Below the pieces are notes generated by a model, which worked only from the letters and a program-made list of their open reading frames with translations, ran no database searches and had not been told where the DNA came from. 14,269 nt of DNA. Origin: Actinomycetota bacterium (GTDB lineage Bacteria; Actinomycetota; Coriobacteriia; Anaerosomatales; D1FN1-002). Shown piece by piece: positions 6,446-13,157 of this stretch. The stretch is taken from the NCBI GenBank assembly GCA_005774595.1, contig VAUM01000015.1, forward strand, positions 1 to 14,269, in the 5' to 3' direction. The translations under genes were made by a program, and so were the position numbers. Positions within the stretch are counted from its first letter, which is position 1; every line of letters starts with the position of its first letter.

Positions 6446-7450
6446 ATGGCTACCCACGAACACCACGGCGACCACGAGCACGACCATGGGTCGCACACGC
6501 ACGGCACTGTGGACGCATCGCTGCTCACGACGGAGCGCGGCATCTGGGCCGTGAAGTGGTCTCTCGTCGCGCTCGGGGTGACGGCGCTCTTCCAGGTCGC
6601 GATCGTGGTCTACACGGGCAGCGTCGCCCTACTCGCGGACACCATCCACAACTTCGGCGACGCGGCGACTGCGATCCCGCTGTGGATCGCATTCTCGCTG
6701 GCGAAGCGTCCCCCAACGAAGCGCTTCACCTACGGGTACGGGCGGGTCGAGGACATCGCCGGCATCATCGTGGTCCTGATCATCCTGGCGAGCGCGATCG
6801 TCGCCGCCGTGCAGTCGGTCGACCGTTTGCTCAACCCGCAGCCGATGGAGCACGTGTGGGTCGTGGCCGCCGCCGCGGTCATCGGCTTCTTCGGGAACGA
6901 GGCGGTGGCGCTGTTCCGGATCAAGGTCGGGCGCGAGATCAACAGCGCCGCGCTGATCGCGGATGGCTACCACGCTCGGGCGGACGGGTTCACCAGCCTG
7001 GGCGTGCTCGCGGGCGCGATCGGCGTGGCCCTTGGCTTCCCGCTCGCGGACCCGATCGCCGGGCTCCTGATCACCCTCAGCATCCTGCGGATCGTCTGGG
7101 AGTCGGGGAAGGCGGTCCTGACCCGGGTCGCCGACGGTGTGGACCCGGTGGTCGTCGACGAGATCGAGCACGCACTCGGACACGTCTCCGGCGTCGAGCA
7201 GGTCGAGGATGTGCGGGTGCGCTGGACCGGTCACCGGCTTCGCGCCGAAGTGGCGGTGGCGGTCAGGGCCTCACTGAGTGTGAGCGAGGGCCATGCGATC
7301 GCCGTCGATGCACGGCACGCGCTCCTGCACGCGTTGCCCTACCTGTCCGATGCGACCGTCCACGTCGACCCGAGCGAGCAGGCCGGTGGCTCGCATCACG
7401 CCTTCGAGGAGCACGAACACGGTTCACTGCCGGCGCATGGGCATCCGTGA
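6446..7450 (+). CDS. Cation diffusion facilitator (CDF) family metal efflux transporter
   Basis: The gene encodes 334 residues. A His-rich cytoplasmic N-terminus (residues 4-19, many His in HEHHGDHEHDHGSHTHG) is followed by about six membrane helices (roughly 36-217). The two metal-site motifs of the family are present: HNFGD with His68 and Asp72, and HARAD with His176 and Asp180. The second HxxxD site favours zinc (or cobalt/cadmium) over manganese. A cytoplasmic C-terminal domain (225-312) follows, then another His-rich tail (HHAFEEHEHGS..HGHP). Such proteins export divalent cations in exchange for protons at the inner membrane. ATG 6446, with a weak GGAAGAGA upstream, is preferred to ATG 6431, which has no ribosome site. 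It diverges from the MarR/methyltransferase pair and may be controlled by that MarR. Confidence 0.92.
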   Translation: MATHEHHGDHEHDHGSHTHGTVDASLLTTERGIWAVKWSLVALGVTALFQVAIVVYTGSVALLADTIHNFGDAATAIPLWIAFSLAKRPPTKRFTYGYGRVEDIAGIIVVLIILASAIVAAVQSVDRLLNPQPMEHVWVVAAAAVIGFFGNEAVALFRIKVGREINSAALIADGYHARADGFTSLGVLAGAIGVALGFPLADPIAGLLITLSILRIVWESGKAVLTRVADGVDPVVVDEIEHALGHVSGVEQVEDVRVRWTGHRLRAEVAVAVRASLSVSEGHAIAVDARHALLHALPYLSDATVHVDPSEQAGGSHHAFEEHEHGSLPAHGHP

Positions 7451-7460
7451 GTCATCTTGG

Positions 7461-7583
7461 CTACGCCCTCGCCGCTGCTCGCTCGGACGAAGGCGTGCGT
7501 CCGAACATCTGCCGGTACTCCTGGCTGAACTGCGCGGGGCTCACGTAGCCGACCTCGCGTGCGAGTGCGGTAACCTCGATGCG
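7461..7583 (-). pseudogene. C-terminal remnant of an AraC-type regulator
   Basis: About 40 residues in one minus-strand frame read as the last helix-turn-helix of an AraC/XylS regulator: IEVTALAREVGYVSPAQFSQ followed by EYRQMFGRTP and a short Ala/Arg tail to the stop at 7461. The VGY-SP-QFS-EYR--FG pattern is the AraC signature. Nothing AraC-like precedes it: upstream of 7583 the same frame becomes low-complexity Arg/Ser, and a different, well-formed gene occupies that DNA. It therefore looks like the end of a gene whose front was lost, with a break near 7584. A remnant is more likely than a functional small protein, because there is no suitable start with a ribosome site. Confidence 0.7.
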
Positions 7584-7584
7584 C

Positions 7585-7911
7585 CTACGGCGTCTCGATC
7601 GGGCGGTCCTCCAGCACGTGACCGTGCTGCGACGGGCCGAAGGTGCGGGTACGGAACCCGAGCCGGCCGAGGGGTCTTGGCAGCGCACCGAAGTGGTCGG
7701 AGCTGCCGTAGGGCGCGGGCTTGTGCTGCTTCTCCGGGATCCTGAGCGGACGCGAGGCGATCTGCATGATCTCGATCCTGGTTGCTTCGTCGACGTCCTC
7801 GGCGAACTGGAACGCGACCGGATAGAACGAGCCTTCCTCGCGGGGAAGGTGCCACGTGAGCAGGACCTTCGGCTCGCCTTCCTTGATCAGTTCGATTCGG
7901 TTGTTGAGCAT
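7585..7911 (-). CDS. Hypothetical protein, 108 residues
   Basis: I do not recognise this family. The product starts MLNNRIELIKEGEPKVLLTW, is soluble, and has a beta-strand-rich first half followed by a helical DEATRIEIMQIAS segment and a Pro/Gly/His-rich C-terminal third (HGHVLEDRPIETP at the end). It has no cysteine and no signal peptide. The ATG at 7911 has a GGAGG ribosome site seven bases upstream and an extended -10 promoter element about 33 bases upstream, so it looks like a real monocistronic gene. Its stop abuts the AraC remnant at 7583, which suggests that this gene, or the DNA carrying it, replaced the front of the regulator gene. It diverges from the small membrane-protein gene at 8033. 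Confidence 0.65.
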   Translation of the reverse strand: MLNNRIELIKEGEPKVLLTWHLPREEGSFYPVAFQFAEDVDEATRIEIMQIASRPLRIPEKQHKPAPYGSSDHFGALPRPLGRLGFRTRTFGPSQHGHVLEDRPIETP

Positions 7912-7943
7912 CTGATGCCTCCATCGAGCATGTGGCTCCCCGC

Positions 7944-7952
7944 AGTATCGCA
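7944..7952 (-). promoter_or_regulatory. Extended -10 promoter element for the 7585-7911 gene
   Basis: The minus strand reads TGC followed by GATACT (7952 down to 7944), an extended -10 element matching the consensus hexamer at four of six positions. A start about seven bases downstream would give an untranslated leader of roughly 25 bases, which accommodates the GGAGG ribosome site. Confidence 0.45.
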
Positions 7953-8032
7953 CCATCGGACGCGGCAGGTGGATGGGGCGGCCGCGGGGAAGATACCCGA
8001 TGTGCGTGTGCACAGAGGAGGGAGCGCACCTC

Positions 8033-8353
8033 ATGGGCGATGCCACGATGCAAGCGCCGGCGGTGGCGAAGCCGCAGGGCGAGGCGCTGAGGTGGGTCTC
8101 GGTGGGTCTGACCGTTGCCGCGGTCGTCGTGACGGCATTCATGGTCAGCGGCATCTGGCCGGAAGGGTGGCTGCTCGACGTGTCCGAGGCCTCGTCGAGC
8201 CTGCTCGTGCCGATCGCGCTCATCGTCAACGTCGTGAGCGTCGCCCGCCGCCACAGAACCGCGCTCGACATCGGCTCGCTCGTGGTCTCGGGCCTGCTGA
8301 TGGCGGGGATGGTCGTCGACGCGGCCATCTATACCCTCACGCCGCCCGGGTGA
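8033..8353 (+). CDS. Small membrane protein of unknown function
   Basis: The protein has 106 residues, and no family is recognised. After a short hydrophilic N-terminus come three predicted membrane segments: about 23-43 (VSVGLTVAAVVVTAFMVSGIW), 56-72 (LVPIALIVNVVSV) and 80-101 (GSLVVSGLLMAGMVVDAAIY). A short RRHR loop after segment 2 suggests a cytoplasmic loop there. ATG 8033 is chosen over in-frame starts upstream because GAGGAGGGAG lies 11 bases before it. The next small gene starts about 30 bases downstream in the same direction, so the two may form a small operon of membrane proteins. Confidence 0.65.
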   Translation: MGDATMQAPAVAKPQGEALRWVSVGLTVAAVVVTAFMVSGIWPEGWLLDVSEASSSLLVPIALIVNVVSVARRHRTALDIGSLVVSGLLMAGMVVDAAIYTLTPPG

Positions 8354-8383
8354 TGGGGCCGGGACTGGCCGATGGGTGGCGCC

Positions 8384-8701
8384 ATGACGGAGGACTGTGC
8401 CACGGTTGACGATGCCACGCGCCCGCGATTCTTCGGGCTCCCGAGGACGGCGCTCGGGTGGGCCGCGCCGGCGCTGATGGTCGCGTGCTTCGCCGCGGCG
8501 ATCTTCGGCGAGCGCCTGGGGCTGGACGCACGCCCGCTGAACCTCGCGCTGCTGCTCGCCTCGATGGCGGCCGGAGTCGCCGCGGTCGTGGCGAGGCGCG
8601 AGCGGTCGTGGCTCGTCTGGCTGCCCGTCGCGTTCGTCGCGGCAACGCTGTTCGGAGAGGTCCTGCAGGGGATCGGCGCGCTGCTCGGATCCGGCGCGTA
8701 G
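8384..8701 (+). CDS. Small membrane protein of unknown function
   Basis: The protein has 105 residues from ATG 8384; an in-frame ATG at 8372 would add four residues, and neither has a strong ribosome site (GGGTGG precedes 8384). Three hydrophobic segments are visible: about 25-41 (ALGWAAPALMVACFAAA), 54-70 (NLALLLASMAAGVAAVV) and 76-98 (WLVWLPVAFVAATLFGEVLQGIG). A loop with Arg residues (ARRERS) separates segments 2 and 3. The topology of three helices and a charged loop is like that of the preceding gene, although I see no sequence similarity between the two. No family is recognised. Confidence 0.65.
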   Translation: MTEDCATVDDATRPRFFGLPRTALGWAAPALMVACFAAAIFGERLGLDARPLNLALLLASMAAGVAAVVARRERSWLVWLPVAFVAATLFGEVLQGIGALLGSGA

Positions 8702-8733
8702 CCGCCCGTGCGGTCGATGTGAGGGGGGACGTC

Positions 8734-8829
8734 ATGTCGCGCTTCGTGTCCGAGGGATGTCCGCGCGGCTCGGGGGTCGCTGTCGCGATGCTCGCGGTCG
8801 CGGGCTGCTCGTTCGCGGCACTGGACTGA
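8734..8829 (+). CDS. Possible 31-residue small protein with lipobox-like end
   Basis: A short frame starts at ATG 8734, directly behind a strong GAGGGGGGA ribosome site (five-base spacing), and ends with TGA at 8829. The product is MSRFVSEGCPRGSGVAVAML plus AVAGCSFAALD. The middle is hydrophobic, and AVAGC resembles a lipobox, so it could be a tiny secreted lipopeptide. It could equally be the degraded front of a lost lipoprotein gene or a chance frame. The ribosome site and the lack of any other gene in this gap are the only support. Confidence 0.3.
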   Translation: MSRFVSEGCPRGSGVAVAMLAVAGCSFAALD

Positions 8830-8904
8830 CCGAACGGACGTGCGCGCCCCCGGGCGGCTCGCGGTATCCTTGAGCGGTACGCGGGCGAAGCGGGGAGGCG
8901 GCGG

Positions 8905-9858
8905 ATGGCGCAGGTCACGGTGCGCGCGCTCTACGAGGAGGGCCTGCTCGTCGGCGGCGAGGAGATGCTCGACCAGGTCGGCGGGGCGAAGGCCGCGTGG
9001 GTCGACGTCTTCGAGCCGGACGAGGCCTCGATGGAGAGCGTCGCGCGCGAGTTCCGGCTGCACCCGCTCGCCGTCGAGGATTGCCTCCACTACCCGCAGC
9101 GGCCCAAGCTCGAGTCGTACGGCGACTCGGTCTTCCTCATCTGGATCGTGCCCGAGGGCCGCATAGGCGACGGCCTCGACATGAACGAGCTCGACGCCTT
9201 CCTCGGGCAGCGCTGGCTCGTCACGGTCCACCGCGAGCCGGTCGACGCTGCCGACCGTGTGGCCTCCGAGGCCGAGGCCCACCTCTCGCGCGGCGTGGAC
9301 TGGGTGCTCCATGCGTTGCTCGACCTGACGGTCGACAAGGTCTTCCCGATCCTGGACGAGGTCTCCGACCGGCTCGAGGCCCTCGAGGACCGCATGCTGG
9401 AGCGCGCCGAACGGACCGACCTCGGGGACCTGCTCGAGGCCAAGCGCATGCTCGTGCGCATCCACAAGGCGATCGTCCCCGAACGCGACATCCTGCGGGA
9501 GCTGGTCCGCGAGGAGCAGCTGGTGTCGCAGGAGGCGTACCGCTACTTCCAGGACGTCGGCGACCACCTCGCCCGCGTCGAGGACGGGGTCGAGACGTAC
9601 CGCGACGTGGCGAGCGGCGCGATGGACGTCTACCTGTCGGCCGTGAGCAACCGGATGAACGAGATCATGAAGCAGCTGACGGTGGTGGCGACCATCTTCA
9701 TGCCGCTCACGCTCATCTCGGGTATCTACGGGATGAACGTCCTCGCCGGCATGTGGCCGCCGTCCGAGGCGGTCTGGTCGTTCCCGCTCATCATCGCCGG
9801 CATGCTCCTGATCGCGCTCGGCATGGGCCTGTACTTCCGGAGGAAGAACTGGTGGTAG
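8905..9858 (+). CDS. corA: CorA-type magnesium/divalent cation transporter
   Basis: The gene encodes 317 residues, the usual CorA length. A large cytoplasmic N-terminal part (1-245) includes the HPLAVEDCLHYPQRPKLESYGDSVF region (53-77) and long acidic and basic helices that form the funnel. Two C-terminal membrane helices follow (about 254-274 and 290-311). The signature GMN is at 276-278 in SGIYGMN. The usual MPE-type loop after it is replaced here by a WPPSEAVW loop. The C-terminus RRKNWW is basic, as in the family. Such pentamers carry Mg2+ (sometimes Co2+, Ni2+ or Zn2+) across the inner membrane. The ATG at 8905 has GGGAGG upstream. Its last seven bases overlap the next gene, whose ribosome site (GGAGGA) lies inside corA. 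This organisation may couple transporter and lipid-synthase translation. Confidence 0.92.
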   Translation: MAQVTVRALYEEGLLVGGEEMLDQVGGAKAAWVDVFEPDEASMESVAREFRLHPLAVEDCLHYPQRPKLESYGDSVFLIWIVPEGRIGDGLDMNELDAFLGQRWLVTVHREPVDAADRVASEAEAHLSRGVDWVLHALLDLTVDKVFPILDEVSDRLEALEDRMLERAERTDLGDLLEAKRMLVRIHKAIVPERDILRELVREEQLVSQEAYRYFQDVGDHLARVEDGVETYRDVASGAMDVYLSAVSNRMNEIMKQLTVVATIFMPLTLISGIYGMNVLAGMWPPSEAVWSFPLIIAGMLLIALGMGLYFRRKNWW

Positions 9859-10553
9859 ACGAGCACGCCGAGGAGCACGGCAGACCCGCACCGGCGGCGG
9901 TGCCGCACGCCGATCACAGCCACGACGTGTACACCGTGGCCAACATCATCACGGTGCTGCGCCTGGTCCTCGTGCCGTTCGCGTTCGCCGTGCTGATCGA
10001 GGGTGTGAACGATCTCGTCGCGTTCATCCTGTACGCGTTCGCGGCGTCGACCGACTGGCTCGACGGGCAGATCGCCCGGCGCACCGGGACCGTGACCGCG
10101 ATCGGCAAGGCGATCGACCCTCTCGTCGACCGGCTCCTGCTGGCCTCGGGTGTCATCGGGCTGTACGTCGTCGACCGCCTCCCTGCGTGGGTGATGGTCG
10201 TGCTCGTCATGCGCGACGCGTACCTGCTGTACGGCGCGTGGCGCCTCGAGCACCACCACTTGCGGCTGCCGGTCACGTTCGCGGGCAAGGCCACCACCGC
10301 GGTCCTGCTCGGCGGCTTCTCGCTGCTGATCCTCGGCTGGCCCGTCCTGACCGGAGCGGGGCTCATCGCCTCGCCGTGGTTCCCCGGGCTGGGCAGCGAG
10401 CCTGCGGGCGCGGGGATCTGGCTCGTGTACGCGGGGCTCGCGATGTCGCTCGGGACCGCGGCCCACTACACCGTCATCGCCCGTAGGGCCGTCAAGGCCG
10501 CGACGGGACCGGGGAGCGGCGCGCCGGCGCCGCAGGGGGGAGGTTCGCGATGA
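9852..10553 (+). CDS. CDP-alcohol phosphatidyltransferase (PgsA-like)
   Basis: The protein has 233 residues. The complete family signature DGx2ARx8Gx3Dx3D is present at 71-93 (DGQIAR, then G85, D89, D93), with an additional Asp68 just before. These aspartates bind the metal and the CDP-diacylglycerol. Several membrane helices surround it. The enzyme transfers phosphatidate from CDP-diacylglycerol to an alcohol, such as glycerol-3-phosphate (phosphatidylglycerophosphate synthase) or inositol phosphate; the acceptor cannot be read from the sequence. The GTG at 9852 is supported by GGAGGA seven bases upstream, and it overlaps the corA stop. An unusual His/Glu-rich N-terminal extension (HAEEH, HADHSHD within residues 5-25) precedes the first helix. 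The stop overlaps the next start as ATGA, so the phosphatidyltransferase and the sugar-nucleotide enzyme are translated in tandem. Confidence 0.93.
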   Translation: MVDEHAEEHGRPAPAAVPHADHSHDVYTVANIITVLRLVLVPFAFAVLIEGVNDLVAFILYAFAASTDWLDGQIARRTGTVTAIGKAIDPLVDRLLLASGVIGLYVVDRLPAWVMVVLVMRDAYLLYGAWRLEHHHLRLPVTFAGKATTAVLLGGFSLLILGWPVLTGAGLIASPWFPGLGSEPAGAGIWLVYAGLAMSLGTAAHYTVIARRAVKAATGPGSGAPAPQGGGSR

Positions 10554-13057
10554 AGGCCGTCATCATGGCCGGCGGTGAGGGCAGCCGCCTGCGCCCGCTC
10601 ACCAGCCTGCGGCCCAAGCCGATGGTCCCGATCTTCAACCAGCCGGTCATGGAACACATCGTCGGGCTGGTGAAGCACCACGGCATCAACGAGGTGGTCG
10701 CCACGCTCGCGTTCATGCCGCAGGTCATCGAGGACTACTTCGGGGACGGCGACGAGTGGGGGATGGGCATCTCCTACGCGCTCGAGGAGACGCCGCTCGG
10801 GACCGCCGGCTCGGTCAAGAACGCCGAGGACGCCCTGCGCGACGACACGTTCGTCGTCATCTCCGGCGACGCGCTCACCGACATCGACCTGTCCGAGGTC
10901 ATCCGCTTCCACAAGGAGCGCGGCGGGCTCGTCACGCTGGCGCTCAAGAGCGTGCCCGACCCGCTCGAGTTCGGCGTCGTCATCACCGGCGAGGACGGCC
11001 GCATCGAGCGCTTCCTGGAGAAGCCGACCTGGGGGCAGGTGTTCTCGGACACCATCAACACCGGCATCTACGTGATCGAGCCCGACGTCCTCGACCTCAT
11101 CCCGTCCAAGCAGGCGTTCGACTTCTCGAGCGAGCTCTTCCCGAAGATCATGGAGAAGGGCGGCGCGCTGTACGGGTGCGTCGTGGACGGCTACTGGTGC
11201 GACATCGGGTCGCTCGACAGCTACGTGCAGGCGCACCGCGACGTTCTCGACGGGCGCGCGATGGTGTACGTGCCCGGCGTGCACGCCAAGAACGACCTGT
11301 GGGTCGGGGAGGGCGCCGAGGTCGACCCTGACGCCCGCATCGGGTCCAAGGTCGTGATCGGGGCGAATGCGAAGGTGCGCGCCGGTGCACAGCTCGGCGA
11401 CTACACCGTGCTCGGCGACAACGTGGTCGTCGGTCACGACGTGCGCATCGAGCACTCGATCGTGTGGGACGACACGTTCATCGGCGCGGGCTCGACGGTG
11501 CGCGGCTCGGTGCTCTGCCGCAAAGTGGACGTACGCCGCCGCGCCACCATCGAGCAGGGGACCGCCGTCGGTGACGAGGCGTACCTCGGGCACGACTGCG
11601 TCATCGGCAACGACGTGCAGATCTACCCGTACAAGCGGATCGAACCGGCGGCCGCGGTCCGCGAGTCGATCATCTGGGAGAGCCGAGCGTCGCGGTCGCT
11701 GTTCGGCGCCGCGGGCGTCTCGGGGCTCATCGGCGTCGATGTGACGCCGGAGCTCGCTCTCAAGGTCGCGCAGGCGTACGGCACGACGCTGCCGGCCGGG
11801 TCTCACGTGGTGGTGTCCCGCGACAACTCCCGCGCCGCGCGCATGCTCAAGCGCGCGGTCGTCGCCGGACTCAACTCCACGGGAATCCACTGCCGGGACC
11901 TGCGCGTCGCGTCGCCGGCGGTCGCGCGCTTCACCACGCGCGACACGCGCTGCGTCGGCGGCGTGCACGTGTGCGCTTCGACCCACGACATCCAGGGCGT
12001 CGAGATCCAGTTCTTCGACAAGCATGGGATGGATCTCGCGCCCGCCGCCGAGAAGAAGGTCGAGCGGCTCTACTTCCGAGGCGAGTTCCGCCGTGCGTTC
12101 CTCGACGAGGTCGGCGAGATCATCTACCCGCCGCGCGCGCTCGAGTACTACGGCACCGGGCTGCGCGACGCGCTGCACGAGCGCGGCTGCCGCGACCGCT
12201 GGATGCGCGTCGTCGCCGACATGGGCGGGGGCGTGACCTCGCTCATCCTCCCGCAGGTCGCGAGCGGCTGGCGGCTCAACCTCGTCGCGCTCAACCCGAT
12301 CCCGGACGCCGAGCGCACCTTCGTGTCGGATCTCGAGCGCCGCGAGTCGATCGAGGCGATGCAGCGCGACGTGGACGTATTCTCCGCGGACATGGGCGTG
12401 ATGTTCGACGCCGGCGGCGAGCGCGTCACGCTCATCACCCCGAAGGGCCGCGTGCTGGATGGCGACACGGCGCTCCACGCGCTCGTGGACCTGTGGTGCC
12501 GCACCGACGACCGCGGCCTGGGCGTCGCGGTCCCGGCGACCGCCTCGCTCGTCGTCGAGCGCATCGCCGAGGCCGCGGGCAGGCAGGTCGTGCGCACGGC
12601 GCGCTCGGTCCGCGCCCTGGCCGAGGCGGTGGCCGGCGACGGGGTCGGCTTCGCGGGCACGCGCACCGGCGGCTACCTGTTCCGCGACTTCCTCGCCGCT
12701 CCGGACGCCGTGATGGCGCTCGGCGCGCTCGCGTGCATGCTCGACTCGGCTGACACGGACCTCGACGCCGTGGCCGATGCGCTGCCGGAGTGCCACCTGC
12801 GCGAGCGCCAGGTGTTCTGCCCGATCGACCGCAAGGGCGCCGTCATGCGGACGGTCACCGAGTCGGTCGCCGGCGAGGAGACCCGCCTCGAGGACGGCGT
12901 GCGCGTGATGCTCGACGGCGGCTGGGCGCTCGTGCTCCCGGACGCCGTGGAGCCGGTCGTGCACGTGTTCGCGGATGGTCCGGACGCGGACGCCGCGGAT
13001 GCGAACCTCGAGCGCTATGTCGCACTCGTGGCGGACGGCATCGGGGCCGAGGCCTGA
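10550..13057 (+). CDS. Nucleotidyltransferase / phosphomannomutase-like fusion (mannose-1-phosphate guanylyltransferase type)
   Basis: The gene encodes 835 residues in three parts. Residues 1-240 are a sugar-phosphate nucleotidyltransferase: AGGEGSRLRPLTSLRPKP (7-24), SGDALTDID (105-113), EKP (157-159), NTGIYV (170-175) and WCDIG with Asp218. Residues about 248-380 are left-handed beta-helix hexapeptide repeats. Residues about 385-835 have the phosphoglucomutase/phosphomannomutase fold. The first half should make an NDP-sugar (GDP-mannose or similar) for the cell envelope. The mutase half is degenerate. The TASHNP loop reads CASTHD with Ser477 kept, the DGDGDR metal loop reads DAGGER (620-625), the GEXSGH sugar loop reads AGTRTGG (702-708), and the SGT phosphate loop reads LPDAVEP (796-802). 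ATG 10550 has a strong AGGGGGGAGG ribosome site and overlaps the preceding stop. Exact sugar and base specificity are unknown. Confidence 0.9.
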   Translation: MKAVIMAGGEGSRLRPLTSLRPKPMVPIFNQPVMEHIVGLVKHHGINEVVATLAFMPQVIEDYFGDGDEWGMGISYALEETPLGTAGSVKNAEDALRDDTFVVISGDALTDIDLSEVIRFHKERGGLVTLALKSVPDPLEFGVVITGEDGRIERFLEKPTWGQVFSDTINTGIYVIEPDVLDLIPSKQAFDFSSELFPKIMEKGGALYGCVVDGYWCDIGSLDSYVQAHRDVLDGRAMVYVPGVHAKNDLWVGEGAEVDPDARIGSKVVIGANAKVRAGAQLGDYTVLGDNVVVGHDVRIEHSIVWDDTFIGAGSTVRGSVLCRKVDVRRRATIEQGTAVGDEAYLGHDCVIGNDVQIYPYKRIEPAAAVRESIIWESRASRSLFGAAGVSGLIGVDVTPELALKVAQAYGTTLPAGSHVVVSRDNSRAARMLKRAVVAGLNSTGIHCRDLRVASPAVARFTTRDTRCVGGVHVCASTHDIQGVEIQFFDKHGMDLAPAAEKKVERLYFRGEFRRAFLDEVGEIIYPPRALEYYGTGLRDALHERGCRDRWMRVVADMGGGVTSLILPQVASGWRLNLVALNPIPDAERTFVSDLERRESIEAMQRDVDVFSADMGVMFDAGGERVTLITPKGRVLDGDTALHALVDLWCRTDDRGLGVAVPATASLVVERIAEAAGRQVVRTARSVRALAEAVAGDGVGFAGTRTGGYLFRDFLAAPDAVMALGALACMLDSADTDLDAVADALPECHLRERQVFCPIDRKGAVMRTVTESVAGEETRLEDGVRVMLDGGWALVLPDAVEPVVHVFADGPDADAADANLERYVALVADGIGAEA

Positions 13058-13106
13058 CGCGCGGGCGGAGCGGCCGTCGCCGGGCGTACCGTTTGCGCGT
13101 GCGACC

Positions 13107-13115
13107 TGCTAGAAT
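13107..13115 (+). promoter_or_regulatory. Candidate extended -10 promoter for the DUF881/Sbp genes
   Basis: TGC (13107-13109) followed by TAGAAT (13110-13115, five of six matches) lies in the 100-base gap between the fusion gene and the DUF881 gene. A start near 13122 would give a leader of about 36 bases. No convincing -35 is visible. It suggests that the DUF881-sbp part can be transcribed separately from the upstream genes. Confidence 0.45.
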
Positions 13116-13157
13116 GCGCTTCCCGACCGCGCCTCGCCGACCGTCTTGTGAGACCCC

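Noticed and set aside
7584..7688. Front part of a 75-codon minus-strand frame joined to the AraC tail
   Set aside because: It overlaps the 108-residue gene in another frame, is Arg/Ser low-complexity and has no AraC similarity, so the AraC piece is treated as a remnant only.
10466..12964. Very long open frame on the minus strand opposite the sugar-nucleotide fusion
   Set aside because: It is His/Asp/Arg/Val-rich with no family motif and lies exactly antisense to a gene with clear motifs; this is the usual GC-rich shadow of codon third positions.
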